Origin: CAVYEM01 sp963767635
Lineage (GTDB): Bacteria; Vulcanimicrobiota; Vulcanimicrobiia; Vulcanimicrobiales; Vulcanimicrobiaceae
Assembly: GCA_963767635.1 (NCBI GenBank)
Contig: CAVYEM010000001.1
Coordinates: 1,860,001 to 1,924,000 of the forward strand
Direction of reading: 5' to 3'
Length of the DNA stretch: 64,000 nt
A program made the translations under genes and the position numbers. The notes under the pieces are model-generated. The model ran no database searches. It was not told the DNA's origin and worked only from the letters and a program-made list of their open reading frames with translations. Position 1 is the first letter of the stretch. Each line of letters opens with the position of its first letter. Of this stretch, positions 15,960 through 24,330 are shown one piece after another.

Positions 15960-17948
15960 ATGCAGCACATGTTTTCCCGGTACACATTGGCAGGCATAGT
16001 CGCCTTCGTTCTAGCCGTCGCCGGACTTGCAATCTCACGCGGAGCGCAAGCGCAATATACCGCCGCACAAGCCACTGCCGGCGCTACGGTGTACGCGCAA
16101 TCGTGCGCGCAGTGCCACGGGGCGAACCTGCAAGGCCAATCGGGGCCAAGGCTTCTCGGATCGTCGTTCATCAACGCTTACCCGACGCCGGAGCAACTCT
16201 ACGACTTCATTCACCGGCAGATGCCCGCGAACGCTCCCGGAAGTTTGAGTGCAGCAGAGTACGCGGAAGTGACGGCATTCCTTTTGCAGAAAAACGGCCG
16301 CTTAGAGGGCGGTGCTCCGAGTGGCACTCCGGCGCCCGGCAATCAGGGAACGAACGAGATCGTGCGCGCCGTGCCCCCGTCGGAAAAATCGATCGCGCCG
16401 ATTCCTGCGTCTGCCAGGATCGCGCTTTCCGACAGCATGATGCGCAGCGCTGCATCCGATGCGAACGACTGGCTCGTTCATGGGCGCACGTATGCCAACG
16501 ATCGCTATTCGCCGCTCACCCAGATCACCACGTCGAACGTCAGGAATCTCGTTCCGGTTGCCATTGCTCAAACCGGCATCGCCGCCAGTTTCGAGGTGAC
16601 CCCTATTGTGGTGGACGGCGTCATGTTCATCACGACGGGCGTGGAAAACAACCACATGAAGATCATGGCGCTGAATGCTGCCACGGCTGCGCCGTATTGG
16701 GAAACGACGTACAACCTTGGCAACTTTCAAATCTGCTGCGGTCCGGTCAACCGCGGTCCGACGCTCGCTTACGGCATGGTGTATTTTACGACGCTTGACG
16801 ACAAACTCGTCGCACTCGATGCGCGGACCGGAAACCAACGCTGGGCAGTGCGCGTAGCCGATCCAAAGCTCGGCTATTCCGAGACGATGACGCCGGTCGC
16901 ATACGGCGGAAGCATCATCATCGGCAGCGCAGGCGGTGAATGGGCGATCGGCGGTTTCGTGGCTTCCTACGATGCCAAAACCGGTAAGCCACGCTGGCGG
17001 TGGAGGACGCCGGATCCGAAGACGTACGCCGGCGATTCGTGGAAGAAAGGCGGCGGCATGGTCTGGACGACGCCCGCGCTGGATGCGCAGCGCAACCTGC
17101 TGATCTTTTCAACGGGCAACCCCAATCCGGACTTGAGCGGCACGGTGCGCAAAGGCGACAACCGGTGGACCGACTCGATCGTGGGGCTCGACGCGCGCAC
17201 GGGAAAATTCAAATGGGGCTATCAGGAAGTGCGGCACGATGTTTGGGATTACGACGCAACCAGCCCGGTGGTGCTCTTCGACGTCACGATGAACGGACGA
17301 AAGATTCCCGCCGCAGGCGAAGCCGGCAAAGTCGGCTGGTTCTTCATCGTAAACCGGAACACGGGAAAATTGATCCGCAAGTCACAGCCCTACGTTGCGA
17401 TGAGCAAGAACATGTTCACGACACCCACGAAAGCGGGCGTAAAAATGCTCCCCGGTGCGAACGGCGGTGCGGAATGGTCACCGGTGGCCTATTCCCCGAA
17501 GACGCACATGGTGTACGTGCTCGGAATGGATCAATTGATGAACTTCACGACGGGGCCGACGAATGCGGCCCCCGGTCACCTGCGTCTGGGAAGCGCGTTC
17601 ACCAACGTCGCACCGGGCGGCGTTCAAGATGGGCGTTTCGTTGCAATCAACGTGGACACGGGAAAAATCGCCTGGACCGCGATGACCCCACAGCCCCTCA
17701 TCGGCGGAGCACTGACGACCGCCGGCGGTCTGGCGTTCATGGGCGAGGGTAACGGCTGGTTCGACGCGTACGATGCCGCGAACGGCAAACGGTTGTGGCG
17801 TTACTATCTGGGGGCAGGGGTCAACGCGCCGGCGATCAGTTACGCCGTTCACGGCGTACAATACATCGCCGTTGCTGCCGGCGGAAACTTCCAACTTGGC
17901 TATCAGTACGGTGACGCACTTGCGATCTTCAAACTGAGTAGGCGATGA
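15960..17948 (+). CDS. Quinohemoprotein: N-terminal cytochrome c plus PQQ alcohol dehydrogenase propeller
   Basis: 662 residues from ATG 15960, with GGAGG ten bases upstream. A Sec signal peptide (to about residue 31) is followed by a c-type heme site CAQCH (49-53) and then an eight-bladed PQQ propeller. Landmarks: WLVHGRTYANDRYSPLTQIT, the vicinal disulfide in FQICCGPVNRG, and EVRHDVWDYDATSPVVLFD. The D430-Y431-D432 triplet has the extra aspartate that, in methanol and alcohol dehydrogenases, marks lanthanide rather than calcium dependence. Heme at the N-terminus differs from the C-terminal heme of classical type II enzymes. Periplasmic oxidation of an alcohol, passing electrons via the heme, is inferred. 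No PQQ synthesis genes are in the window. Confidence 0.9.
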   Translation: MQHMFSRYTLAGIVAFVLAVAGLAISRGAQAQYTAAQATAGATVYAQSCAQCHGANLQGQSGPRLLGSSFINAYPTPEQLYDFIHRQMPANAPGSLSAAEYAEVTAFLLQKNGRLEGGAPSGTPAPGNQGTNEIVRAVPPSEKSIAPIPASARIALSDSMMRSAASDANDWLVHGRTYANDRYSPLTQITTSNVRNLVPVAIAQTGIAASFEVTPIVVDGVMFITTGVENNHMKIMALNAATAAPYWETTYNLGNFQICCGPVNRGPTLAYGMVYFTTLDDKLVALDARTGNQRWAVRVADPKLGYSETMTPVAYGGSIIIGSAGGEWAIGGFVASYDAKTGKPRWRWRTPDPKTYAGDSWKKGGGMVWTTPALDAQRNLLIFSTGNPNPDLSGTVRKGDNRWTDSIVGLDARTGKFKWGYQEVRHDVWDYDATSPVVLFDVTMNGRKIPAAGEAGKVGWFFIVNRNTGKLIRKSQPYVAMSKNMFTTPTKAGVKMLPGANGGAEWSPVAYSPKTHMVYVLGMDQLMNFTTGPTNAAPGHLRLGSAFTNVAPGGVQDGRFVAINVDTGKIAWTAMTPQPLIGGALTTAGGLAFMGEGNGWFDAYDAANGKRLWRYYLGAGVNAPAISYAVHGVQYIAVAAGGNFQLGYQYGDALAIFKLSRR

Positions 17949-18006
17949 ATTTTATCGCGCGCGCGTAGCGGGGTCGGGCCTCTGCCGGCCGAAATACTGA
18001 ATCCGC

Positions 18007-18993
18007 ATGGGCAGCGTGGTTATTGAAAACCGCATCCTCAACTCGCCCTTTCAAGAGCCGAGCCGGCATTGGAGATTCGGTGAGGACGGCATTACAGACG
18101 AGGTCGTCGAGCAACGCCGGATCAGCTCCGTATTTCGTCCCGATTCCGCCCCCAAAGAAAAAACCCAAACAGCTTGCTCTCGAGGCGGGCTGGACTAGCG
18201 AGCGTGAAAAGATCCATCGTGGTCCCTGGGCAGCTCGCCGATCTTCAGCAATGAGGAGAACGGCGCATGGCGCGAGCGGCCGAACTCACTGCTGATCGAT
18301 TCGGTGCAGATCGATTCCGGCGCGGACATGGATGAAACATTCAAGAAAACCGCCAAAGCGGAGATCGATGAGTTTAAAGCCGATCTGCGCCGGCGATTTC
18401 CCGATCGGAGTCCGGAGCAAATCACAGACGAAGATCTCCTGCGCGAGGTCCTAAATACCGTTGGCAAACCAGGCCGTCTAGGCGAATCGATCAAGTGCGT
18501 CGTTTCGGTATCGATGCTTACCGAAGGCTGGGACGCAAACACGGTAACGCACATCCTGGGCGTCCGGGCGTTCGGAACACAGTTGCTGTGCGAACAGGTG
18601 GTCGGTCGCGGGTTGCGGCGTGTGAGTGATGAGCCGCGTGAGGACGGCCTGCTGGAGCCGGAGTACGCGGAAGTGTACGGCGTGCGGTTTTCGTTCATTC
18701 CCACCGCCGGTACGACGACAGCACCACCCATGCCCAAAGCGGTTCACCGCGTCAGATCGCTACCGGAGCGCAGCAGCCTGACGATTGAATTCCCACGCGT
18801 CGTCGGATACCGCTACGAGCTTCCGGTGGAGAGAGGCCCTCTGGGTGCCTGCAGTCAACAATTTACGAGAATTCGGCCGCTGGTCTTTCGTGGAGCTCAC
18901 GGACCCCGCCGAAACGAAGGAAGTTCTGCGCGCCGCTTTAGGCGAAATCGGCGCGGTGTGAAGTATCCGTTGCTCTATGGCGCTGCTGTTTGA
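18007..18993 (+). pseudogene. Restriction-enzyme/DEAD helicase subunit with large internal deletion
   Basis: The start MGSVVIENRILNSPFQEPSR, HWRFGEDGITDEVVEQRRIS matches the first residues of BPTD_3080-like restriction helicases. A frameshift continues as YFVPIPPPKKKPKQLALEAG, WTSER. It then jumps to the C-terminal helicase region: ENGAWRERPNSLLIDSVQID, SGADMD, CVVSVSMLTEGWDANTVTHI (motif V), QVVGRGLRRVS (motif VI), EYAEVYGVRFSFIPTAG. About 600 residues, including Walker A and DEAD, are missing, and the nuclease end is scrambled after 18850. Dead gene. Confidence 0.7.
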
Positions 18994-19086
18994 TGCATTG
19001 ACTATCCACGGCAAGCTGGATGACGACTTACACCCTAAGACGTGGGCAAGTATTTTGAAACTGTCTGGGCTAAAATAGGAGCTCGA

Positions 19087-19410
19087 ATGGAATACACCGT
19101 TATTGTGGAGCACGGCCCTCGGAATCTCTCCGCATACGTTCCGGATTTGCCGGGATGCGTAGCCACTGCGAAGAGCGAGGATGAATTGCGAGAAAACATC
19201 CGTCAGGCCATTGCATTTCACATCGAGGGACTGCGATCGACGGGCGCAGAGGTTCCATCGCCGACGAGCACTGAGCTTACGCGTAGCCGTATAGCCATGC
19301 GCCATTACCGAGCAAATTCGCGCCTTTCGCGATACGTGGGAGTTAGGCATTCATTCGTATCTGGCGTATATGCGGGACCGGCTTGCAACGGCGCGGGAGT
19401 TGCTCAGTAG
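19087..19410 (+). CDS. HicB-like antitoxin with disturbed C-terminus
   Basis: ATG 19087 with TAGGAG five bases ahead. MEYTVIVEHGPRNLSAYVPD, LPGCVATAKSEDELRENIRQ, AIAFHIEGLRSTGAEVPSPT is the full HicB-type N-terminal fold; members normally end about 5-10 residues later. Here the frame runs into the methyltransferase remnant, so the real stop was probably lost to a base error or deletion near 19275. No HicA partner is visible. Its position between restriction and methyltransferase remnants is where such small genes are often found. Confidence 0.65.
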   Translation: MEYTVIVEHGPRNLSAYVPDLPGCVATAKSEDELRENIRQAIAFHIEGLRSTGAEVPSPTSTELTRSRIAMRHYRANSRLSRYVGVRHSFVSGVYAGPACNGAGVAQ

Positions 19411-20678
19411 TTCCGGTTGCGTTTTCGTGCAAATCGGTGAAGAGAATGTGCACCTAGTGCGGGCGATTGTAGATGAGATGTTCGGCAAGGGCAATTTTGT
19501 CAGCCAGATAACGCTGCGAAAGACGGGCGGTGCCGGAGCTTGTCCGGAAAAACCAATACACTTGCGTCAGTTTCAGATTACATCCTTTGGTATGCGAAGA
19601 ACATAGAGAGCCTAAAGTACCGCCAACTCTTCTATGAAAAAAAGGGCGACTCCGCGGCTTTGGCCGCGTATACCTGGATCAAACTCACGACGGAAACGCC
19701 TCAAAGCCGGCAATGACCTACCCGGCCGTGTTTTCCGCGTGGATAATCTAACCTCTCAAACAACGCGTGAAGCGCAAACAACGGTTTTCGAGGTGCCCTT
19801 CAACGGTCGCCGGTTCCAGCCCAGCAAAGGCGGCTGGAAAACTAATTACTCAGGCATCCAAAATTGCTGTGGGCAAATCGCCTTCAAGACTTTGGAAGTA
19901 CCCTTGGTTACGTACGGTTCATCGATGATTTTCCAGCCTATCCAATCAACAATTTTTTAGCAGGACACGGTGACTTCGGGCTTCGCGGACCCAAAAACGT
20001 ATGTCGTGCAAACGAATGCCAAAATCGTTGAACGATGTATGCTCATGTGCACGGATCCCGGTGACCTTGTTGTCGATCCAACCTGCGGCAGCGGAACGAC
20101 CGCTTACGTGGCGGAGCAATGGGGGCGGCGCTGGATCACAATCGACACAAGCCGTGTTGCGCTGGCGCTGGCGCGAACCCGAATCATGTCGGCAAAGTAT
20201 CCGTATTATCTCCTCGCCGACTCGCCCGCCGGCGTTTCGAAAGAGCACGAGCTTACCAAAACCGTGCCGCCTAGTCAGGGTCCGCCGACGACGAACGACG
20301 TCTCACGAGGGTTCGTGTACGAGCGGGTCCCGCACGTAACGCTGAAGCCGATCGCCAACAACCCCGACATTCGCGAAGGCATGACGCGGCAAGATATCGA
20401 CGCGGCGATCGCGCGACACGCGGACACTGAAGTTTTGTACGACAGGCCGTACGAGGACAAGAACGTCGTCCGTGTCGCGGGGCCGTTCACCGTCGAAAGT
20501 CTCTCGCCGCATCGGATGCTTCCTGCTGCGAGCCGACATCGACGAAGCGGTCTGGGAGACGCTCTACCGCACGACGAGCCGTCCATTCAAAAAGCCAACC
20601 AGCGGCAAGATCGCCGTTAAGGTCATCAACCACTACGGCGACGAGGTGCTCAAAGTCTACAGCGTCCCGTCACCGTAG
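19303..20678 (+). pseudogene. Site-specific DNA methyltransferase (Mod-like) remnant
   Basis: Several frames together follow one Mod family: ITEQIRAFRDTWELGIHSYL, AYMRDRLATARELLSSSGCV, FVQIGEENVHLVRAIVDEMF; after a shift SVSDYILWYAKNIESLKYRQ and LFYEKKGDSAALAAYTWIKL; then GRVFRVDNLTSQTTREAQTT, FQPSKGGWKTN; later GFADPKTYVVQTNAKIVERC, VVDPTCGSGTTAYVAEQWGR (SAM site) and FTVESLSPHR. The DPPY catalytic motif, expected upstream, is absent. The tail (LLRADIDEAVWETLY, SGKIAVKVINHYGDEVLKVY) follows another deletion of several hundred codons. Not functional. Confidence 0.75.
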
Positions 20679-20734
20679 CGCGTTCAGGCGCGCGGAGCGC
20701 GATCGAAAGCAGCGGCGTGGACGCCGGCGCGGCG

Positions 20735-21112
20735 TCAGTCGCCGGTAGGAACGACGCCGATTTTCTCTACCATCAACACGGTTGACTGTTGGGGCGAGCG
20801 CGGCCGATGAACCGTTCCCTTAGGAACGGTGTAACCCTGATGCCGACGTAGATGCACCGGCGGGGAACCCTCGACGTCCATGAAAATCTCCCCGTCGAGC
20901 ACGATGAAGAATTCGTCCTCATTGTCGTGCTTGTGCCACGGGTACTCACCCAAGAAGATTCCCAAGCGGACCACGGCATCGTTCACCGTGGTGAGCGTCT
21001 GGTTGAACCATGGCACGTGGGTCGCTACCTCGCGCGGAACGTCGATCAACCGCAATTTTCCGTACTTGTCATCTTCATCGTTGACGTAGTTGATCGCGGC
21101 AAATTCACTCAT
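20735..21112 (-). CDS. Single-domain cupin protein
   Basis: 125 residues. The cupin motif one appears as FLGEYPWHKHDNEDEFFIVL, DGEIFMDVEG (H-x-H, E) and motif two as GYTVPKGTVHRPRSPQ (His). It lies 25 bases downstream of the Xre-cupin regulator on the same strand and is probably co-transcribed. Such stand-alone cupins are sugar or amino-acid isomerases, dioxygenases or binding proteins; the sequence does not decide. Confidence 0.85.
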   Translation of the reverse strand: MSEFAAINYVNDEDDKYGKLRLIDVPREVATHVPWFNQTLTTVNDAVVRLGIFLGEYPWHKHDNEDEFFIVLDGEIFMDVEGSPPVHLRRHQGYTVPKGTVHRPRSPQQSTVLMVEKIGVVPTGD

Positions 21113-21137
21113 TTTTCACGCCTAAGCTGTTTACTTT

Positions 21138-21752
21138 TTAGTACATTCGCGCGGTCGTTATGGACACCAGTGAGGCCGCGCGGTTGGAATCATTGCGGAT
21201 CCGATGCCGATAGGCGGCCGAAAAGACGCAGCAATCGCCCGCGCTCATGGGGTAGTCCACCCCGTCGACGACTGCGACGACCTGCCCATTCGTAACGTAG
21301 ATCACGTCGATTCCTTCGTGCGTGAGTTCATTTTTCAATTTGCTGTGCGGCGAAAATTCCACAATCACGAAATCCAAATCGATACCGGGCAAATGCAGCG
21401 CCTCGTACCGCACACCTTTGCCGCGATTGATGGTTGCACGGTTTTCTTTGCCGACGAAATTGGGGCGAGAAAGCTGCGCGGTGAACCCCAAGAAAGAGCC
21501 TAGATCGTATTCGAAAAATCGTGCCAGCCGCGCCAAGCGTCCCAGCGAAATATCGGACTCTCCCCGTTCAACGGCCCGGATAAACGACTCCGACAGGTTA
21601 CTGTGCTCGGCTACTTCCCGAACCGTGACGTTACGCTGAGCGCGCAGACGCTGAAGAATTTTGCCGACGTCCGGCAGCGAGGCGCTTGGTGTCCGGGGGC
21701 GGCCGTTTGCCGATGCACTTTTGCGGGTTCGTTTTTTCGACGCTCGGTCCAT
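21138..21752 (-). CDS. Xre-family transcriptional regulator with C-terminal cupin sensor
   Basis: 204 residues from ATG 21752. After a basic leader, VGKILQRLRAQRNVTVREVA, EHSNLSESFIRAVERGESDI, SLGRLARLARFFEYDLGSFL is the helix-turn-helix; FSPHSKLKNELTHEGIDVIY, VTNGQVVAVVDGVDYPMSAG, DCCVFSAAYRHRIRN is the cupin. The longer frame to 21971 would overlap the divergent gene and was not used. PuuR-type members control polyamine or amino-acid catabolism, which fits the divergent amidinohydrolase-like gene. Confidence 0.85.
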   Translation of the reverse strand: MDRASKKRTRKSASANGRPRTPSASLPDVGKILQRLRAQRNVTVREVAEHSNLSESFIRAVERGESDISLGRLARLARFFEYDLGSFLGFTAQLSRPNFVGKENRATINRGKGVRYEALHLPGIDLDFVIVEFSPHSKLKNELTHEGIDVIYVTNGQVVAVVDGVDYPMSAGDCCVFSAAYRHRIRNDSNRAASLVSITTARMY

Positions 21753-21927
21753 GCACGGTGATTCGGTGCTGAGCGGGCCCTCGGCCTCCGCCACACTGCC
21801 CGAGCCGCCAAAATTCTGCCGCCGACGAAATACTGTTTTAAATTCTAAATTTTGACGAAAGCCATAGGAATCGCATGAATCGCCGGGAAGCAAACGCGGT
21901 CTTGAACTACGTCGATTACTTGCCGCG

Positions 21928-22866
21928 GTGTTTAACACCGTCGGAACGGCGGCACTGCTCTGCAGGGGCATCGTGATCGTAAAGAGCCAAGCCGACCTGC
22001 CGAACGACTTGCAAATCGCGGATATCCCGAAGTTGGGGCTGCCCTCGCAAGTCTTGATGAGTTCTCCGGATTACTACGAGGTTCTCGACGTCAAGAACGC
22101 CTTTATGCGCAATCGTATTGGAACGGTGGATCGGAAGGCCGCGGGCGATCAATGGCATGCAGTTCGCGAAACGTTTCATGAGATCGGCGTCTTTACGAAC
22201 TTCCTTGAAGCGACGCCGGAATGCGAGGACATGGTCTTTACCGCGAATCCCGCGTTCAACGGCAGAGGACCGGGGGGCGAAGCGCTCTGCCTGCTTAGCC
22301 GGATGGCGTTTCCCTCGCGTCAACGTGAAGTGCCGGCGCACCGCGATTGGTTCAAATCTCACGGCTATGCAATCCGCGAAATGAGCGAGGCCGTGCAGCA
22401 CTTTGAAGGCGGCGGCGATGCGCTGTGGCATCCCGGCCGCGCGCTGATCTGGGCAGGAGCGGGGGCGCGCTCCGATCCGGCTGCGCACGCAGAGCTTTCC
22501 ACCGCGTTCCAGGTGCCGGTCGTAAGCCTCGAGCTGGTCGACCCGCGCTTCTACCATTTGGATACGTGCTTTTGCGCGCTGAGCGAATCTACGGCACTCG
22601 TTTATCCCGGTGCCTTTACCGACGATGGAATTGCGCTAATCCGTCGCCTGTTCCGCACTATCGTCGATGTAAGCGAGGAGGAGGCGAGCCGCACTTTCGC
22701 CTGCAATGCGGCCGCGTTTTTCGATCACTTCGTCGTCATTCAAAAAGGCGCGTCACGTATTGTGAATCGGCTGTTGCACCTCGGCTTTGACGTGCGCGAG
22801 GTGGAGACGGGTGAATTTCTCAAGGCCGGAGGAAGCGTCTTCTGCATGAAGGCCGCGCTGTACTGA
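21928..22866 (+). CDS. DDAH/arginine-deiminase superfamily amidinohydrolase
   Basis: The core starts VLMSSPDYYEVLDVKNAFMR and includes DQWHAVRETF, EDMVFTANPAFNG, SRMAFPSRQREVPAHRDWF, FEGGGDALWHPGRALIWAGA, GARS, FYHLDTCFCALSESTALVYP (catalytic His) and ends GGSVFCMKAALY (catalytic Cys). These residues fit dimethylarginine dimethylaminohydrolases, which release citrulline and methylamine. The GTG at 21928 is uncertain. ATG 21874 has a better ribosome site (TAGGA) and reads MNRREANAVLNYVDYLPR before drifting one base out of frame, so the true start may be 21874 with a sequence error near 21925. The MFS gene follows after 56 bases. Confidence 0.8.
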   Translation: MFNTVGTAALLCRGIVIVKSQADLPNDLQIADIPKLGLPSQVLMSSPDYYEVLDVKNAFMRNRIGTVDRKAAGDQWHAVRETFHEIGVFTNFLEATPECEDMVFTANPAFNGRGPGGEALCLLSRMAFPSRQREVPAHRDWFKSHGYAIREMSEAVQHFEGGGDALWHPGRALIWAGAGARSDPAAHAELSTAFQVPVVSLELVDPRFYHLDTCFCALSESTALVYPGAFTDDGIALIRRLFRTIVDVSEEEASRTFACNAAAFFDHFVVIQKGASRIVNRLLHLGFDVREVETGEFLKAGGSVFCMKAALY

Positions 22867-22922
22867 GATCGAGGCGCGGCCGCCGCGAGGATATCGCTCC
22901 CGGGCGCAGGTAAGACCGCAAG

Positions 22923-24122
22923 ATGCGCCGCGCTTCCTGGAACCTGCGAGGTCTGCTCAGCCTCGGCTTCGCGCACGGAGCGAGCGACTTTTACTCCGGG
23001 ATGGTGCCGCTGCTCATCTTCACGATCGTCAGCGCGCAGCATCTCTCGCCGCTCTATCAAGGGCTCATCGGTTTTCTTTGGTATCTCACCAGCTCCATCG
23101 TGCAGCCGCTGTTCGGCGCGTATTCCGATCGTTCCGGACGCTGGTGGTTTTTGCCCGCCTCCGTCGGCCTGACCGTCGCCGCGGTTTCCTGCATCGGCTT
23201 TGCGCCCGGCATCGCGGTCCTGATTCCGCTCGTGATCGCCGGCGGTTTGGGATCTGCAGTGATGCATCCCGAAGCCGGAAAGTATGCGGCTCTGCTCAGC
23301 GGAGACCGTAAATCCGGCGGCATCTCGATTTTCCAGATCGGGGGAGCTGTCGGATATGCTTTCGGCCCGGTTGTGATTTCGCTGCTGCTGCAGCACGAAG
23401 GCTCGGCGGGATCGGCCTGGATGCTCGTGCCGGGCGCGGTTGCGGTGTTCGCGCTTTTTACGCAAATGCGCGGCATCGACTCGTACGCGAGCCGCGCGCA
23501 GGCCGCACATCGCGCGACGTTTGGATCGGCGGCGGCGAAGACCGATACGCCGGGCATTGGGCTGCTCGTCCTGGGAACAGCGCTCAAGTATCTCGCCGGC
23601 GCTGCGTTTATGACGTATTTGCCCAATCTGATCGTCGCGCGCGGCGGAACGATTGCGCAGGCAGGCATCATCGTCACCGCGTTTTTAGCCGCGGGCGTTA
23701 TTGGATTGTACGCCGGCGGTTGGCTCGGCGACCGCTTCGGCGCCGTGCCGATTGCGGTCGGAAGTTTGGCTGCGGCGGCGCCGGCGCTCTACGGCTTTTT
23801 CGCGATTGGCGGCGCTGCCGGCATTGCCTCGCTGCTGCTTGCAAACGTGCTGCTCAACGTGCAGAGCGCGCCGAGCGTGGCGATCGTCCAACGCATGCTG
23901 CCACGTAATTTAGGCATGGCGCTCGGACTAATGAACGGCGTCGCGTTCGGCGCCGGCTCTGCTATGGTCACGCTGGTTGGTTTCGGCGTTGCGCGCATCG
24001 GCGCAGCGGGTGCGCTCGCGGACGTGAGCTTGCTGCCTGTTCTGTGCGCGGTTGCGTACTGGGCGGCGGGCCGCAGATTAGGCGGCGTTCACGGCATGCG
24101 CAACAACGCGATCGCTTCGTGA
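22923..24122 (+). CDS. MFS exporter, fosmidomycin-resistance (Fsr) type
   Basis: 399 residues, about twelve membrane helices. LSLGFAHGASDFYSGMVPLL, FGAYSDRSGRWWFLP, GLGSAVMHPEAGKYAALLSG and SGGISIFQIGGAVGYAFGPV are the characteristic blocks of the Fsr branch. The second half has GGWLGDRFG. It lies downstream of the amidinohydrolase on the same strand and might export its product or a related amine; that is inference. Between its stop and the dacB stop (24123-24330) I see no gene. Confidence 0.88.
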   Translation: MRRASWNLRGLLSLGFAHGASDFYSGMVPLLIFTIVSAQHLSPLYQGLIGFLWYLTSSIVQPLFGAYSDRSGRWWFLPASVGLTVAAVSCIGFAPGIAVLIPLVIAGGLGSAVMHPEAGKYAALLSGDRKSGGISIFQIGGAVGYAFGPVVISLLLQHEGSAGSAWMLVPGAVAVFALFTQMRGIDSYASRAQAAHRATFGSAAAKTDTPGIGLLVLGTALKYLAGAAFMTYLPNLIVARGGTIAQAGIIVTAFLAAGVIGLYAGGWLGDRFGAVPIAVGSLAAAAPALYGFFAIGGAAGIASLLLANVLLNVQSAPSVAIVQRMLPRNLGMALGLMNGVAFGAGSAMVTLVGFGVARIGAAGALADVSLLPVLCAVAYWAAGRRLGGVHGMRNNAIAS

Positions 24123-24330
24123 TTCGCACGATCGCAAGCGGTGCGAAAGGAGCCGCAAGGGCACGAACTCCATCGCCACGAGCGATGCATCGTATAGCGT
24201 TGCGGAACCGTATGACGTTTCGCAAGACGTTACGGTGGGGAGTTTCGATGGTATCGAGGCGAAAATTGCTCGCAGCCCAAGCGCTGAAGGCTTCGCGCAA
24301 GCACGATTCCAACGATGACAATCCCGATAC

